A stretch of 64,000 bases of DNA from Pseudochryseolinea flava (GCF_003286915.1 NZ_QMFY01000019.1:1-64000); one strand, 5' to 3'. Positions 51,569 through 60,727 are shown, counted from the stretch's first letter. A program made the numbers and translations. Notes: a model not told the origin generated them from the letters alone.

Positions 51569-52555
51569 CTAAGCAAGCGGCATAACATAAGAAGCCTTTG
51601 GAGAACGCAATGCTTCGCGTACCCATTTGCCACGCTCTTCAGCGATACGTCGTACAGCAAGGCGTTCTTCGTTACAAGGACCACCGCCATTGATTACGCG
51701 TTTGAATTCTTCCCAGTCAGGCTCGGTATAATCCCAACGACCAGTGTCTGTATTTTTCTTTAACGCCGGATCAGGAATGGTAAAGCCAAGTTCCCAAATT
51801 TTAGGGACGTACATATCCAGGAATTGATTTCTTGTATCGTCGTTGGTTGCCATTTTTACTTTCCAATTCATGAGCACTTGCGTGTGTGCTGAGATTTTAT
51901 CCGCAGGTCCGAAGAAATGCATCATTGGTGCCCACCACCGATTGATTGCCTCTTGGAACATGTCGCGTTGCTTTTGCGTGCCCGTAGCAAGAAAGATGAC
52001 GCAATGATGGCCATATTTCAAATGAAAAGATTCTTCGGCGCAAATCCGATCCAACGCTCTACAGTAAGGACCGTAGCTTCCTTTGGCGTTGGCGAGTTGG
52101 TTTACAATGGCACCAGCATCTACCAGCCAGGAGATGAAACACGCATCGGCCCAAGTGAATGCGGGATAGTTGAATATGTTTGAATATTTTGATTTACCTG
52201 TTATCAGGTCGTGAATCATTTCTTCACGCGTTTTACCTAGCGTTTCGGCCGCGCTATAGAGGAGTTGCGCGTGACCCACCTCATCTTGGACTTTGGCCAT
52301 GAGCGCGAGCTTTCGTTTAAATCCAGGGGCTCTGGTAATCCAAGTCCCTTCGGGCAATGCACCAATAATTTCGCTGTGCGCATGTTGTTCGATCATGCGA
52401 ATAAGTTGCTTGCGATAGAGTGCGGGCATCCAATCGGCAGGTTCAATTTTTTCGCCACGCGCAATTCGTGCTTCAAACTCAGCAAGCTTGATGGGATCTT
52501 CCTGGGCAAGACTGTCGGTCTTGATTCCTTCGAATGTATTTCCTCCGCCGTACAT
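51569..52555 (-). CDS. paaA: 1,2-phenylacetyl-CoA epoxidase subunit PaaA
   Basis: A 328-aa catalytic ferritin-like diiron subunit that epoxidises phenylacetyl-CoA. The iron-binding ExxH pairs are in [17 protein letters not shown] and [16 protein letters not shown]. The N-terminal region [25 protein letters not shown] is typical. Full length. A candidate operator pair lies 16-35 bases upstream. The reductase gene paaE is not found in the window, so electron delivery must come from elsewhere. Confidence 0.95.
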   Translation of the reverse strand: MYGGGNTFEGIKTDSLAQEDPIKLAEFEARIARGEKIEPADWMPALYRKQLIRMIEQHAHSEIIGALPEGTWITRAPGFKRKLALMAKVQDEVGHAQLLYSAAETLGKTREEMIHDLITGKSKYSNIFNYPAFTWADACFISWLVDAGAIVNQLANAKGSYGPYCRALDRICAEESFHLKYGHHCVIFLATGTQKQRDMFQEAINRWWAPMMHFFGPADKISAHTQVLMNWKVKMATNDDTRNQFLDMYVPKIWELGFTIPDPALKKNTDTGRWDYTEPDWEEFKRVINGGGPCNEERLAVRRIAEERGKWVREALRSPKASYVMPLA

Positions 52556-52570
52556 AATCGTGATTTTAGG

Positions 52571-52604
52571 ATTGGAAAAAGGATTCCAATCACTGATTAA
52601 TCAG
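52571..52604 (-). promoter_or_regulatory. Two inverted repeats upstream of paaA, candidate operators
   Basis: ATTGGAA/TTCCAAT (52571-52577 with 52584-52590) and the perfect palindrome CTGATTAATCAG (52593-52604) lie close together just upstream of the paaA ATG at 52555. Palindromes of this size are typical for TetR-family regulators, and a TetR gene is the next gene upstream. Confidence 0.55.
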
Positions 52605-52666
52605 CGATTTTACGACATAAAAAATTGTGAACCAAACGATTGTTAGCCAATCTGGACTTGAAAACG

Positions 52667-53260
52667 CTAGGCGTTCTTTTTCAAGCCATTCACGAGCATA
52701 TCGGCAAGCTGTTGGCCGAGCTGTGAAGGGTCAATGGCAGATCCTGGATCGTACCACATTGGCATCCAGTTAAGAGAAGAGAATAGCGTCATTACAGCCA
52801 GCTTTTTGTCGATGCTGTCTTTAAATTCGCCTGTACGCACACCTTCTTCGAGAATGCTTTTGAAGCGGTTTATGTAATTAATGCGAAGGAGCAGGAACTC
52901 ACGGAGGAAAGGCTGGCTTAAATGGCGGTGCTCATTCATAAAAACGGCTGACGCAGTAAGATCCTTGGCCATTACTTGAATGTGGCCGATGATACCTTTC
53001 TTTAATTTTTCACTTGCCGAAATTTTTTCTTTCTCAACATCATCGAGCGATTTTCTGAATTCGGCAGCCATGTCGAAACAAAGGCTTCGCAGAATTTCTT
53101 CTTTTGATTTGATGTGAGAATACAAGCTAGCAGCTTCGATGCCCAGTAGTTGAGCAAGATCTCTCATTGACGCAGCTGCATAGCCTTTGTCTTTGAAAAG
53201 CTCGGCAGCTTTTCGGATCACTTGTTCTTTCCTAGATAGATTTGCGATGGCGTCACTCAT
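52667..53260 (-). CDS. TetR/AcrR-family regulator, probable paa regulator
   Basis: A 197-aa regulator. The helix-turn-helix is in the N-terminal 60 residues (VIRKAAELFKDKGYAAASMRDLAQLLGIEAASLYSHIKSKEEIL). The C-terminal ligand domain is all-helical and similar in size to PaaR-type regulators of phenylacetate genes, which answer to phenylacetyl-CoA. I use ATG at 53260 (MSDAIANLSRK). A perfect -7 box lies on the minus strand at 53282-53275 (TAACTTTG), but a -33 box is not at the usual spacing. It is upstream of paaA on the same strand, 111 bases away. Confidence 0.88.
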   Translation of the reverse strand: MSDAIANLSRKEQVIRKAAELFKDKGYAAASMRDLAQLLGIEAASLYSHIKSKEEILRSLCFDMAAEFRKSLDDVEKEKISASEKLKKGIIGHIQVMAKDLTASAVFMNEHRHLSQPFLREFLLLRINYINRFKSILEEGVRTGEFKDSIDKKLAVMTLFSSLNWMPMWYDPGSAIDPSQLGQQLADMLVNGLKKNA

Positions 53261-53274
53261 ATTGACAATAAAAT

Positions 53275-53282
53275 CAAAGTTA
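53275..53282 (-). promoter_or_regulatory. Candidate -7 box of the TetR gene
   Basis: CAAAGTTA on the plus strand, TAACTTTG on the minus strand, a perfect TAnnTTTG, 15 bases upstream of the chosen ATG. A -33 TTG is not at the standard 17-23 base spacing. Confidence 0.4.
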
Positions 53283-53381
53283 CAAAATAAAAATCTCTCT
53301 AAATTAGCAAGGAGATTAATGGATTGAAAGCTTCGTGAAAAGAAAAGCAATTTGATTTATCGAAAACGACTGTTAGTTATT

Positions 53382-53414
53382 AAAAACAAAAACCCGGTTC
53401 GAATTGAAACCGGG
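53382..53414 (-). terminator. Rho-independent terminator of the sigma unit
   Basis: On the minus strand CCCGGTT, 8-base loop, AACCGGG (53414-53393) followed by a T-rich run TTTTTGTTTTT (53392-53382). It ends the transcript that contains the beta-barrel gene at 53443. Confidence 0.75.
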
Positions 53415-53442
53415 CCTTGAGATTAGCGAGAGTATGTATCGC

Positions 53443-54420
53443 TTAGAAGGTAACACCGAAGCTGAAGGCGTTCAACTTAGGGCCTTTATTTTCCGCGAAC
53501 AGCTCATTCAAATCATAGTTAAAGAATAGATCAGTAGAGCGATAGCCGATTTGAAGGCGCAAGCCATAGCGGAAATTATTGAGGTAGAAGTTGTCGCGCT
53601 CTTTATCTTTTTCACGGTCTCCATCTTCAACATAAACCATTTTAGAATGGCTGGAGATTCGATATCCCACATAAGGGCCGACGCCGAATCTAAATGCATC
53701 GCTATCGTTATCCCACAACCGAGATTTGTCGGCGCTGCCACCGAAATCGATAACGGGTACAATCGATGCCATAACATATGACGACGTAAGCTTGCTTTTT
53801 TTGAATTCTAGATCGCGTGTGTCTTCTGAGAAAGTCACGCCGTCGTCTGTTTTTTGAACGATCACATTGTCTTTTTCGAATTTAAAGTTGTACCAGCTCG
53901 CGCCGATACTCCACTCGAGGAAAAACTTATTTGATAAACGTGTTCTTTGTACCGATGCGATTCCAACGTACCATGATCCCCAAGGACGAACAGCGTAAGG
54001 TTGGTTATCAGCTTCCGGGAATTTTCCATCGGCGAGATAGTTGTTTGTTCCCAGATCGAAGTTGAATGATTGCGATGTGCCACGTCTGCGTCTACCACGG
54101 TTGTTATCATTGTTGTCATCGTCATTGTCTGAAGACCAATCTTCTTCCACTTCTTCTTCTTCCTGGGCAATGGTGGGTTGTTGTGTAGTAGAGTCTGCAG
54201 CAACCGCTGTAGTGTCGCGGGATTCAAGTTTTTTCAGGATGTCTTTAAATAGTTCATTGAAGTCATAGTGTTTTAAGATTTCCAAATCTTGTTTGTCGCG
54301 CATGGTGAAGATTACACGACTTGTCTTTGCGAGTTCTATGATAACCGTATCTTGTTTTTGCTGAGCTTGGATTGTGAAAGCTGCGATGAGCATGGCGATC
54401 ACTAAAAATGTTTTTTTCAT
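53443..54420 (-). CDS. PorT-like outer-membrane beta-barrel protein
   Basis: A 325-aa protein with a signal peptide (FLVIAMLIAAFTIQAQ). The middle has a highly acidic stretch (EEEVEEDWSSDNDDDNNDNN, then RGRRRRG). The remainder consists of beta strands typical of outer-membrane beta-barrels of the PorT/OMP_b-brl family (SFNFDLGTNNYLA, WGSWYVGIASVQRT, FRFGVGPYVGYRI, FRYGLRLQIGYRS). It is the third gene of a sigma/anti-sigma/barrel unit. It is 5 bases downstream of the anti-sigma-like gene. The corresponding part of the unit at 19-20.6 kb is fused to its anti-sigma domain. Confidence 0.8.
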   Translation of the reverse strand: MKKTFLVIAMLIAAFTIQAQQKQDTVIIELAKTSRVIFTMRDKQDLEILKHYDFNELFKDILKKLESRDTTAVAADSTTQQPTIAQEEEEVEEDWSSDNDDDNNDNNRGRRRRGTSQSFNFDLGTNNYLADGKFPEADNQPYAVRPWGSWYVGIASVQRTRLSNKFFLEWSIGASWYNFKFEKDNVIVQKTDDGVTFSEDTRDLEFKKSKLTSSYVMASIVPVIDFGGSADKSRLWDNDSDAFRFGVGPYVGYRISSHSKMVYVEDGDREKDKERDNFYLNNFRYGLRLQIGYRSTDLFFNYDLNELFAENKGPKLNAFSFGVTF

Positions 54421-54425
54421 GTGTG

Positions 54426-55181
54426 TTACTTGTTTTGTTCCCGATCTTTTTCACTTCTAAAATTCAGCGCAAGAATTTCATTTTTCGCCTGCCGGAATTC
54501 GCCAATAGGATCTTGATTTGTTTTCAAGTCTTCAGCTTTATCAAGCAGTCTTTGCAACCTAGATGTCTTTTTCGTTTCGGTGGTTGCTTCGCTGGGAACA
54601 GTTTTCTTTAAATATTTATCAGCTGCGTTCGCACTGTATACAAGTTTGATGTTTTGTTGGTCTTCTACCTTAGCGATCATAACATCTTGCTTAGGCTCAA
54701 TCGCTGTGGTGTTTTCTTGTGTAGGAATTTCTTTGATAACATTATTACTTGCATGAAGTGGTGTTTGAACTTCTTCGAGTTGTTCCACTTCCTCATGTGT
54801 CTCTTTCTTTTTAATAACAGGCGATGTGTTGATGTTCTCCTGTATTTCCTTTGATGATGGAGACTTCTTCCCTACAGGTTCTATGTCTTTTGGCTGTTGT
54901 TCTTTCGGAAGATCTTTTTCAACTGGTGGAAGTACTTTTTTCGGTACGCTTTTATTCTTGTCAGACATTTGTTGAGACTGATCGATGGTTGCGTTAGACG
55001 GCCAGAAGAACCATGTACCCACAGCAAGGAAGAGAATCGCGGCGGCAATGCGAAGCCATAACCATGCTGGCTTATTTTTTTTATCTAGCCCTTGTTCAAT
55101 GCGATCCCACGCGGGTGCAGGAGCGGTACGTTGATACTGCTCAAGTTTGTCGCGAAAGAGTTTGTCAGGTTGCTGATTCAT
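54426..55181 (-). CDS. Anti-sigma-like membrane protein
   Basis: A 251-aa protein with a short cytoplasmic N terminus (RDKLEQYQRTAPAPAWDRIEQGL), a helix (WLWLRIAAAILFLAVGTWFF, about 40-59), and a long, low-complexity periplasmic part rich in Lys, Glu, Pro and Thr. The C-terminal helical stretch (TSRLQRLLDKAEDLKT) may interact with another envelope protein. The gene overlaps the sigma gene by 17 bases, the same overlap seen at 19.09 kb. The pattern matches the Bacteroidota sigma-linked partner that holds the sigma factor at the membrane. Confidence 0.75.
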   Translation of the reverse strand: MNQQPDKLFRDKLEQYQRTAPAPAWDRIEQGLDKKNKPAWLWLRIAAAILFLAVGTWFFWPSNATIDQSQQMSDKNKSVPKKVLPPVEKDLPKEQQPKDIEPVGKKSPSSKEIQENINTSPVIKKKETHEEVEQLEEVQTPLHASNNVIKEIPTQENTTAIEPKQDVMIAKVEDQQNIKLVYSANAADKYLKKTVPSEATTETKKTSRLQRLLDKAEDLKTNQDPIGEFRQAKNEILALNFRSEKDREQNK

Positions 55182-55779
55182 CGTTGCTCAATTTTTTTTT
55201 TGAAATCCAATCTTGGTCAGCGAGTATTTTTTGCAAGTAGGTGCGAGCGCGGCTCAGTTGTGATTTAGATGTATTCTCACTGATACCGAGTTGTTCAGCA
55301 ATTTCCTTGTGCGAATAACCATCGATCGCGTACATGTTAAAGACAACGCGATATCCCGCAGGCATTTCTTGAATCATGTTCAGGAGATCTTCTGCTTCGA
55401 GATGATCGCTCAGGTTATCATAATCGGGTTCGCGATCGGCTTGCTCGAGCTCCGTCTCTAAATACATGGCGCGATTTCGTCGCAAGTGGGTGAGGGCCTC
55501 GTTGACCACAATTCTTCTTATCCATCCCTCAAAACTTCCTTCCCGCTTGAATTGATCAATCTTGTCGAAAACCTTCATAAAAGCCGTTACCAGTATGTCT
55601 TCAGCTTCCATTGGTTGCCGAACATACCGGTAGCATAAGGCGTACATTTTGGACGAATATTTCTCATAAAGGGCTTTTTGAGCGCTTCTGCTGCGTTTTG
55701 CAACGCCATCTATGAGCTCTTCCTCCTTAGCACGGTAAATTTGTAATTCCATTGAAGGGTATTCATTGGCAAGATGCAT
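55165..55779 (-). CDS. ECF-family RNA polymerase sigma factor
   Basis: A 204-aa sigma factor. Region 2 is ALCYRYVRQPMEAEDILVTAFMKVFDKIDQFKREGSFEGWIRRI, and region 4 has the helix-turn-helix GYSHKEIAEQLGISENTSKSQLSRARTYL. Start is ATG at 55779; a second ATG at 55752 (MELQIY) is plausible. It overlaps the anti-sigma-like gene by 17 bases. It is the second sigma gene with this layout in the window; the two have similar region 4 (GYSHQEI versus GYSHKEI). Confidence 0.9.
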   Translation of the reverse strand: MHLANEYPSMELQIYRAKEEELIDGVAKRSRSAQKALYEKYSSKMYALCYRYVRQPMEAEDILVTAFMKVFDKIDQFKREGSFEGWIRRIVVNEALTHLRRNRAMYLETELEQADREPDYDNLSDHLEAEDLLNMIQEMPAGYRVVFNMYAIDGYSHKEIAEQLGISENTSKSQLSRARTYLQKILADQDWISKKKLSNDESAT

Positions 55780-55866
55780 AAATGAAAAGGGAGGTTGCTT
55801 GGGTGGGAAAATATTTTTGCAACCCTTTTGCCAAAGGAGAACGGGCGATGCTAATAAGGAAAAGGG

Positions 55867-56496
55867 CTAATCCCCACCACCGCCACATCCACCGCATCCA
55901 CTGCTGCAGCCGCTGTCTCCACCACCGCTGTCGTCAGATCCAGAGCAACCGTCGCTATCACCCCAGCCGCCATGACTACTTGAGCAACTAGAATCGAACA
56001 TCATTGCTGTCACTGCCAAGCCGTGGCCGGGTGCTACATCCACTGTCATTCACGTCTACTTGGCGACGCTTTTTTTCATGATCGAATACATTTCCAATTT
56101 CTTGGAACATCACGGGTGTCAGTGTGGGTATCAGGAAAATATTCCCGTTAATCTTCTTCAGTATGAACTTGCTCTTTTCTTGACGACCGCCCTTCGTTGG
56201 GCCGTGATGAATTTCTTTTCCGATAGTTTTTCTGCAGAAGTCAACCCAATAAGACCGAGTGTATAACAGATGAAGATGCCAAACTTGATCGACTTGATCG
56301 GAAGGTGTTAGCGGGTGGGAAGCGACGCAGGTCAGGAATATGAATTTTTATATTCGTCTATGGCGCGTAATGCATACTGTAATGACCATCCATTTTCGTG
56401 TGCAAGACGATCTGAGAATGTATACGCTGATTCAGGGTCGTCTAGTTCAAAATCCTTGATCTTGAACCAGAGTGCTTGTTGTTCTTGATCAGACAT
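55867..56496 (-). pseudogene. Broken glycine-rich-domain-containing protein gene
   Basis: Minus-strand reading starts at ATG 56496 (MSDQEQQALWFKIKDFELDD), in frame to a TGA at 56332-56334, giving 54 codons. Near a run of five A (56345-56349) the frame shifts by one base. In the next frame the protein continues YKKFIFLTCVASHPLTPSD, then QVDQVWHLHLLYTRSYWVDF and EIHHGPTKGGRQEKSKF to about 56165. These are the conserved blocks of the glycine-rich-domain family. In a third frame the C-terminal tail (55867-56049) is Gly/Cys/Ser-rich, as in that family. At least two shifts and one stop are present, and the middle is short. A sequencing error cannot be excluded. Confidence 0.8.
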
Positions 56497-56705
56497 AGTT
56501 GTGCTATGGTGATTATAAAGTTGAATGTAAAGAACGGGGTGAATTAGAAGGAGAAGCAGCAGGAAGGATGCGAGACGATCAGTTAGTTTTTACGATTGTC
56601 ATGTTTAGGTTGTTCTATCCATAACAACGTGAGCTGTTTTACAAAGATGCACAATCCAGAAGAAGAATTTCTGCAAACGAATTTCTATTCAAACAATGGG
56701 ATAAA
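56497..56705. other. Intergenic upstream of the glycine-rich-domain remnant
   Basis: About 210 bases, AT-rich, with no gene, clear promoter or repeat that I can support. Confidence 0.35.
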
Positions 56706-57146
56706 CTAATACGCGGCGTCGTAATCTACGCTGATGATTACGGGGGTGAATTCATTGGGTTTGACTTCCACGCAATTGATACAACCTTCACCGTCATATT
56801 GATTGGCAAACAATCCGCGTGCTTCTTTGGTAAAGACCGAATATTTGCCCGGTGGTAGTGATGCTTTAAACGTGCCATCTTCAAGCGATTTTACGACTAG
56901 GATGGGCGTTCCGATTGTTTCATCAAAGAAGCTTCCATCGTGGGATTGCACTTTTCCGATGAAGATTGCTTGGTAGATTCTAATTTCCCGGACAACACCT
57001 TTTGGAGCGGCATTGTTTTTCTTGTCGGGGCCGGGCATTTGGTTGCCGCTGATCCAGTTTACAGTTCCTTGAATGCCCTGTGTTTTAACGGTTTTACACG
57101 ATGCCAATAACGAAATTGCCGCGATGATTAAGATGATCTTCTTCAT
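56706..57146 (-). CDS. Small lipoprotein with carboxypeptidase-regulatory-like fold
   Basis: A 146-aa lipoprotein with lipobox SLLASCK. The pattern VQGTVNWISGNQMPGP-like GIQGTVNWISGNQMPGPDKK, DGTFKASLPPGKYSVFTK and the C-terminal GEGCINCVEVKPNEFTPVIISVD looks like a CarboxypepD_reg or Ig-like beta-sandwich with a disulfide-capable CxxC. Function unknown. It stands alone between the broken glycine-rich gene and the PspC gene, transcribed on the minus strand. Confidence 0.72.
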   Translation of the reverse strand: MKKIILIIAAISLLASCKTVKTQGIQGTVNWISGNQMPGPDKKNNAAPKGVVREIRIYQAIFIGKVQSHDGSFFDETIGTPILVVKSLEDGTFKASLPPGKYSVFTKEARGLFANQYDGEGCINCVEVKPNEFTPVIISVDYDAAY

Positions 57147-57192
57147 ACGCGCAAGGTAGGCGATTCTACTTGGAATCCTAACCGTACGGCAG

Positions 57193-57255
57193 CTATACGA
57201 TCTTGAAAAGGAAGAAGAAGATATAGAGTAGAACGAAGAGTAAAAGTAGGATCAT
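57193..57255 (-). CDS. Possible 20-aa hydrophobic peptide
   Basis: A 21-codon frame starting ATG at 57255 would encode a single hydrophobic helix (MILLLLFVLLYIFFFLFKIV). Lone small membrane peptides of this kind exist, but there is no ribosome binding site or promoter I can support, and an AT-rich stretch can give such a frame by chance. Report as a low-confidence candidate. Confidence 0.25.
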   Translation of the reverse strand: MILLLLFVLLYIFFFLFKIV

Positions 57256-57313
57256 GGGTTTGGGGGTTAGCTTTTTTACTTACGTAAAATGGGGGATAAG
57301 GTTAGAGATAAGA

Positions 57314-57345
57314 AGATCCGGCATTGAAAAATCTTTGCCGGATCT
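57314..57345 (-). terminator. Hairpin after the PspC gene, probable terminator
   Basis: Ten-base stem AGATCCGGCA/TGCCGGATCT (57314-57323 with 57336-57345), 12-base loop, directly after the PspC gene stop at 57353. The T run on the minus strand is short (TCTTCTTAT), so terminator strength is uncertain. Confidence 0.6.
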
Positions 57346-57352
57346 TTTGGTG

Positions 57353-59740
57353 TTAATTCCACTTTTTAATTTTTGGATGGCCTTTGTATTTGATTACGTT
57401 GACCGACCGTTCATGCATATCTAATGATTCGCTAGCATTGATTTTGGCGGAAGAGTTTCCGTGTGCCTCGACCGTTGCGTGTTTAACTTCTAAAAGAAAC
57501 GCGTCGAGGTGTGAGCTACCGTCGATAGAAGCTTCAAGATTTTCAGCTTCACCTTCAATCTCAGCACTTGCTTTCCCGGAAAGATTAACGTCAATATTGG
57601 TTGCGCGACCTTCTGCTTCCAACTTCACTGGCCCGCTCAAATTGATGTCGAGGTTGTCGGTTTCAAAATCTTTCAGATCAATACGTCCTTCGCCATGTGC
57701 TCTAATTTTTTCGAGTTTTGGCAAGGTTATAGAAATCTTAACCTTTTCGATATCAAAAAGATTTTCGGTCCAGCGACCATTGTAGCTCAACACCACGCGA
57801 TCTCCTTCTTGTTTGAGTTCGTAATTCTGCTTGGTGTTTTTTGTCCCTTCCAATGAGATGCTATAGTTATCACCGCGATGAATTTCGACTTCATACGCAC
57901 CGTGTAATTCGATCTCATCAAAGTCGCCATAGTCGATTGATTCTTCAATTTCTTCCTGCGTTTCAGGATCACCATATGCTGTTGGGCAACTTATACAATC
58001 CAGTCCCTTCTTCGACATTTTCCATTCATGACCATCGAGGTAATCATGATCGATTTCCTGACGGAAGAAATTACTTCTGCTAAATTCTTCACTTAATACA
58101 AACGGTGCATCATAAGGTACATACAGTGTTAATTCAACACGCTGGAAATGGAATGGGAAGTTTTTCTTGAAAGAAATGTTGGAGTCGAAGGTAAACACAG
58201 AGTCGTCAAAGGTTACGTTGTACATGGCGAACTTAGCGTTCTCGATTGCTTTTTGGCGTGTACTTCCTTGCGCTTGAAACTCTTGTTCAAGTTTAAACTC
58301 TTTTCCATCGTAGCCTAGTATTCTGAGTGACGCGGCGTCATAATCATCCATTCCTACTTCATTCAATTTGAAAATGGCGCGTTTGCCTTGTAGGTTGTAG
58401 GTCGTGATTACTTTGTAGCTACCATCTTCTTTATTGGTGAATATTACCCGCGGAATGCCCACGCTCAACAACGCTACACTGATAAAGAACAAGATGAATA
58501 AACTCCAGCCTGCAGCAGGTCCGAAGACCATTTTTTTAGCAACCACAGATGATCCTAACAAGATCACAAATATCCCAGGCACAATTGCTGCAATGAATCC
58601 TGCGAATCCAAGCCAACCTGGAAATGTTTCAGTGAATTCGCGTAATGGGAAACTACTCATTTCATTCCACGAGAATGCGGAGGTAGACATCACGCCGAAA
58701 AGAACAGCGCCAGCAACAACTGCCGCGAACACAATGACGACACCAAACATCACGATGAATACACCGATGATCACGCGAACAACTTCCATAACAGGTCCTA
58801 AGGCGCGTGCAATTCCCGTCAGTATCATTCCTAAAACTCTAAAGGGAAACAGAATTACTTTGGTGACAGGAGACTCTTCCTTTATGTCGTTAGGGTTCTG
58901 ATTTTTTTTTATGTTCGTTTCAATGTTGGAAAGCGTAACGGCTTCACCCTGCATTTGCATTCGATCCGTAAGCGTTTTTGCTTCCGGCACTACGATCCAT
59001 AAAACGATGTAGGCTATAAATCCTAGTCCGCCAGGGATGATCGCAAACACAACAAATAAGATTCGCACAGCGACAATGTCGATTCCCAAGAAAGCAGCTA
59101 CGCCCCCGGAAACACCGCCCAGTACTTTCGTATTGGCATCGCGAAAAAGTTTTTTATCTACTTGCGGTTCATCAAGGTCGTATGACCCTGGAACAACAGC
59201 CCACATAATGAAATAAGCGAAGATTGAGATACCAACGAAGATCACGAACAATAAACGGATCCAAACGGCATCGATATTAAAGTGACTCGCTAAACCCGCA
59301 CATACGCCACCAAGTATTTTTCGTTTTTGATCGCGGTGAAGTCTTTTTGTAGCAATTGGCGGCGGCAGCGTATTTGTATGCGTGCTACTTGACGATCCTT
59401 TATTGGCGTCGCTGTTGCCGGTAGACGATTCTGTTGTTGATTCATTTGCCGTCGTTGCAAACTCAGGTTGGTCTTCTGCGGCTTTGAAATCGCTTACGCT
59501 ACCCATGGTTGTGATAAGGGCGTTCACATCTTCCGCCGTAATCACCTGCTTACCTTCATTGAGTTTTGATAAGAAGATCTCGGCGATTCTACTTTCAATG
59601 TCGGCCAAGATTTCGCTACTATCTTCAAATGAAGAGAAATATTTGTTGATCGAGTCGAGGTATTTTCGAAGGTTTTCGTACCCATCTTCTTCGATGTGGA
59701 AGATGATACCGCTAATATTGATGCTTATATTCTTTTTCAT
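57353..59740 (-). CDS. Double-PspC and DUF2807 membrane protein
   Basis: A 795-aa protein. The N-terminal 85 residues form a helical domain. Two PspC domains follow (about 133-195 and 199-255), each with a helix and motifs GGVCAGLASHFNIDAVWIRLLF and GGVSGGVAAFLGIDIVAVRILF. Four or five further helices extend to about 440. The C terminus (about 610-790) is a DUF2807/GIN beta-helix-like domain with repeated short strands such as LDINLSGPVKLEAEG. This arrangement is widespread in Bacteroidota and linked to envelope stress, though the function is not established. It forms an operon with the PadR gene 20 bases upstream. Confidence 0.88.
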   Translation of the reverse strand: MKKNISINISGIIFHIEEDGYENLRKYLDSINKYFSSFEDSSEILADIESRIAEIFLSKLNEGKQVITAEDVNALITTMGSVSDFKAAEDQPEFATTANESTTESSTGNSDANKGSSSSTHTNTLPPPIATKRLHRDQKRKILGGVCAGLASHFNIDAVWIRLLFVIFVGISIFAYFIMWAVVPGSYDLDEPQVDKKLFRDANTKVLGGVSGGVAAFLGIDIVAVRILFVVFAIIPGGLGFIAYIVLWIVVPEAKTLTDRMQMQGEAVTLSNIETNIKKNQNPNDIKEESPVTKVILFPFRVLGMILTGIARALGPVMEVVRVIIGVFIVMFGVVIVFAAVVAGAVLFGVMSTSAFSWNEMSSFPLREFTETFPGWLGFAGFIAAIVPGIFVILLGSSVVAKKMVFGPAAGWSLFILFFISVALLSVGIPRVIFTNKEDGSYKVITTYNLQGKRAIFKLNEVGMDDYDAASLRILGYDGKEFKLEQEFQAQGSTRQKAIENAKFAMYNVTFDDSVFTFDSNISFKKNFPFHFQRVELTLYVPYDAPFVLSEEFSRSNFFRQEIDHDYLDGHEWKMSKKGLDCISCPTAYGDPETQEEIEESIDYGDFDEIELHGAYEVEIHRGDNYSISLEGTKNTKQNYELKQEGDRVVLSYNGRWTENLFDIEKVKISITLPKLEKIRAHGEGRIDLKDFETDNLDINLSGPVKLEAEGRATNIDVNLSGKASAEIEGEAENLEASIDGSSHLDAFLLEVKHATVEAHGNSSAKINASESLDMHERSVNVIKYKGHPKIKKWN

Positions 59741-59760
59741 ATCGAGGTAAGTCGTTGGTG

Positions 59761-60096
59761 TTAAGCGTTAGATTTGTTCGTGATGGTTTGCGTTGAGTGA
59801 ACCAATTCATCCCAGGTTTCAGTTAGCTTTTCCAGGAACTTAGAGCCCTTGTCCGTGAGCTTATAATATTTCCTTGGTGGACCCGATTTTGATTCGATCC
59901 ACTTGTACTCCAGAAGGCCGGAGTTTTTCAGCCTGGTCAGTAGTGGGTATAGTGTACCTTCTACCACGATAATCTTCGCTGCTGTTAATTCGTCGAGCAT
60001 GTCCGATGCATAAACTTCGCCTCGCGAAATAATATGGAGGATGCAGTATTCCAAAATGCCCTTTCTCATCTGTACTTGTGTGTTTTCAAGGTTCAT
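59761..60096 (-). CDS. PadR-family transcriptional regulator
   Basis: A 111-aa winged-helix regulator. The segment KGILEYCILHIISRGEVYASDMLDELT and GTLYPLLTRLKNSGLLEYKWIESKSGPPRKYYKLTDKG are the PadR core, including the wing. It is short, without the C-terminal helical extension of some PadR types. Its stop is 20 bases before the PspC gene start, so it likely regulates its own operon. This pairing of PadR and PspC is common in Bacteroidota. Confidence 0.92.
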   Translation of the reverse strand: MNLENTQVQMRKGILEYCILHIISRGEVYASDMLDELTAAKIIVVEGTLYPLLTRLKNSGLLEYKWIESKSGPPRKYYKLTDKGSKFLEKLTETWDELVHSTQTITNKSNA

Positions 60097-60727
60097 ACAT
60101 CCGATGTTAAATCCAATGGTCCTTTATACGGTTTGGTACCTTGCATGACCAAGTACTCGGCCAGATTTTGCCTAAAATAGATAAAACCTCGTTTCTATCG
60201 AAAAATGGCACTTTTTTTATTCAGCAGATGCCCAGCAGTAGGCCGAACTCGTGTCCATACCCTGGAAACTGTACGGATATGAACTATGAAAATGTACGGG
60301 TTTGAACTTTCAATTTGCTGTCTTTAACGCTGGCGTATTGCCAAACCACTTTTTCCGGCGCTGGAATACCAATCTTTCAAAAAATTTACCGCTGTTAAAA
60401 TATTTTGCATTTTATCGTTTATTCATGTTCACTCGTCGTCAAAAATCATAACTTCGTCCCACAATTTGTCTGTCACTTTAATCTTTGTGAGTCATGCAAC
60501 AGCAGAAAAACCCCTCTCTGCGAAGAACTGTGCCATTTGATGTGCCCTTTCCTCGCGCTCAAACAATCTCCTTTTTACACACTTGTTCGCCACCCATTGA
60601 TCTGAAAACACTTTTCAGATAAAGCCCTCGTGCTTTCATTTCTAATTGCCGTTCAACCATGGCTAGCGGCCAGTGCGAACCGGCTCTGTCTTTTCAAGAA
60701 TTTGTCTTTAACTCTTACGTTTCCCCT
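60097..60727. other. Intergenic upstream of the GloVer-repeat gene
   Basis: About 630 bases with no supported gene. Two direct copies of a TGTACGG[AG]T[AT]TGAACT-type sequence lie at 60270-60286 and 60293-60309, a 23-base spacing that could be a paired regulatory site. I could not identify a good TAnnTTTG promoter for either flank. Reading frames present on either strand look like chance openings. Confidence 0.4.

Noticed and set aside
56060-56266. Plus-strand 68-codon frame
   Set aside because: It is antisense to the conserved blocks of the broken glycine-rich-domain gene, which explain the sequence much better.
60405-60605. Plus-strand 66-codon frame upstream of the GloVer gene
   Set aside because: Low-quality composition with many Cys and His, no start signals and no known domain. 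It looks like chance.
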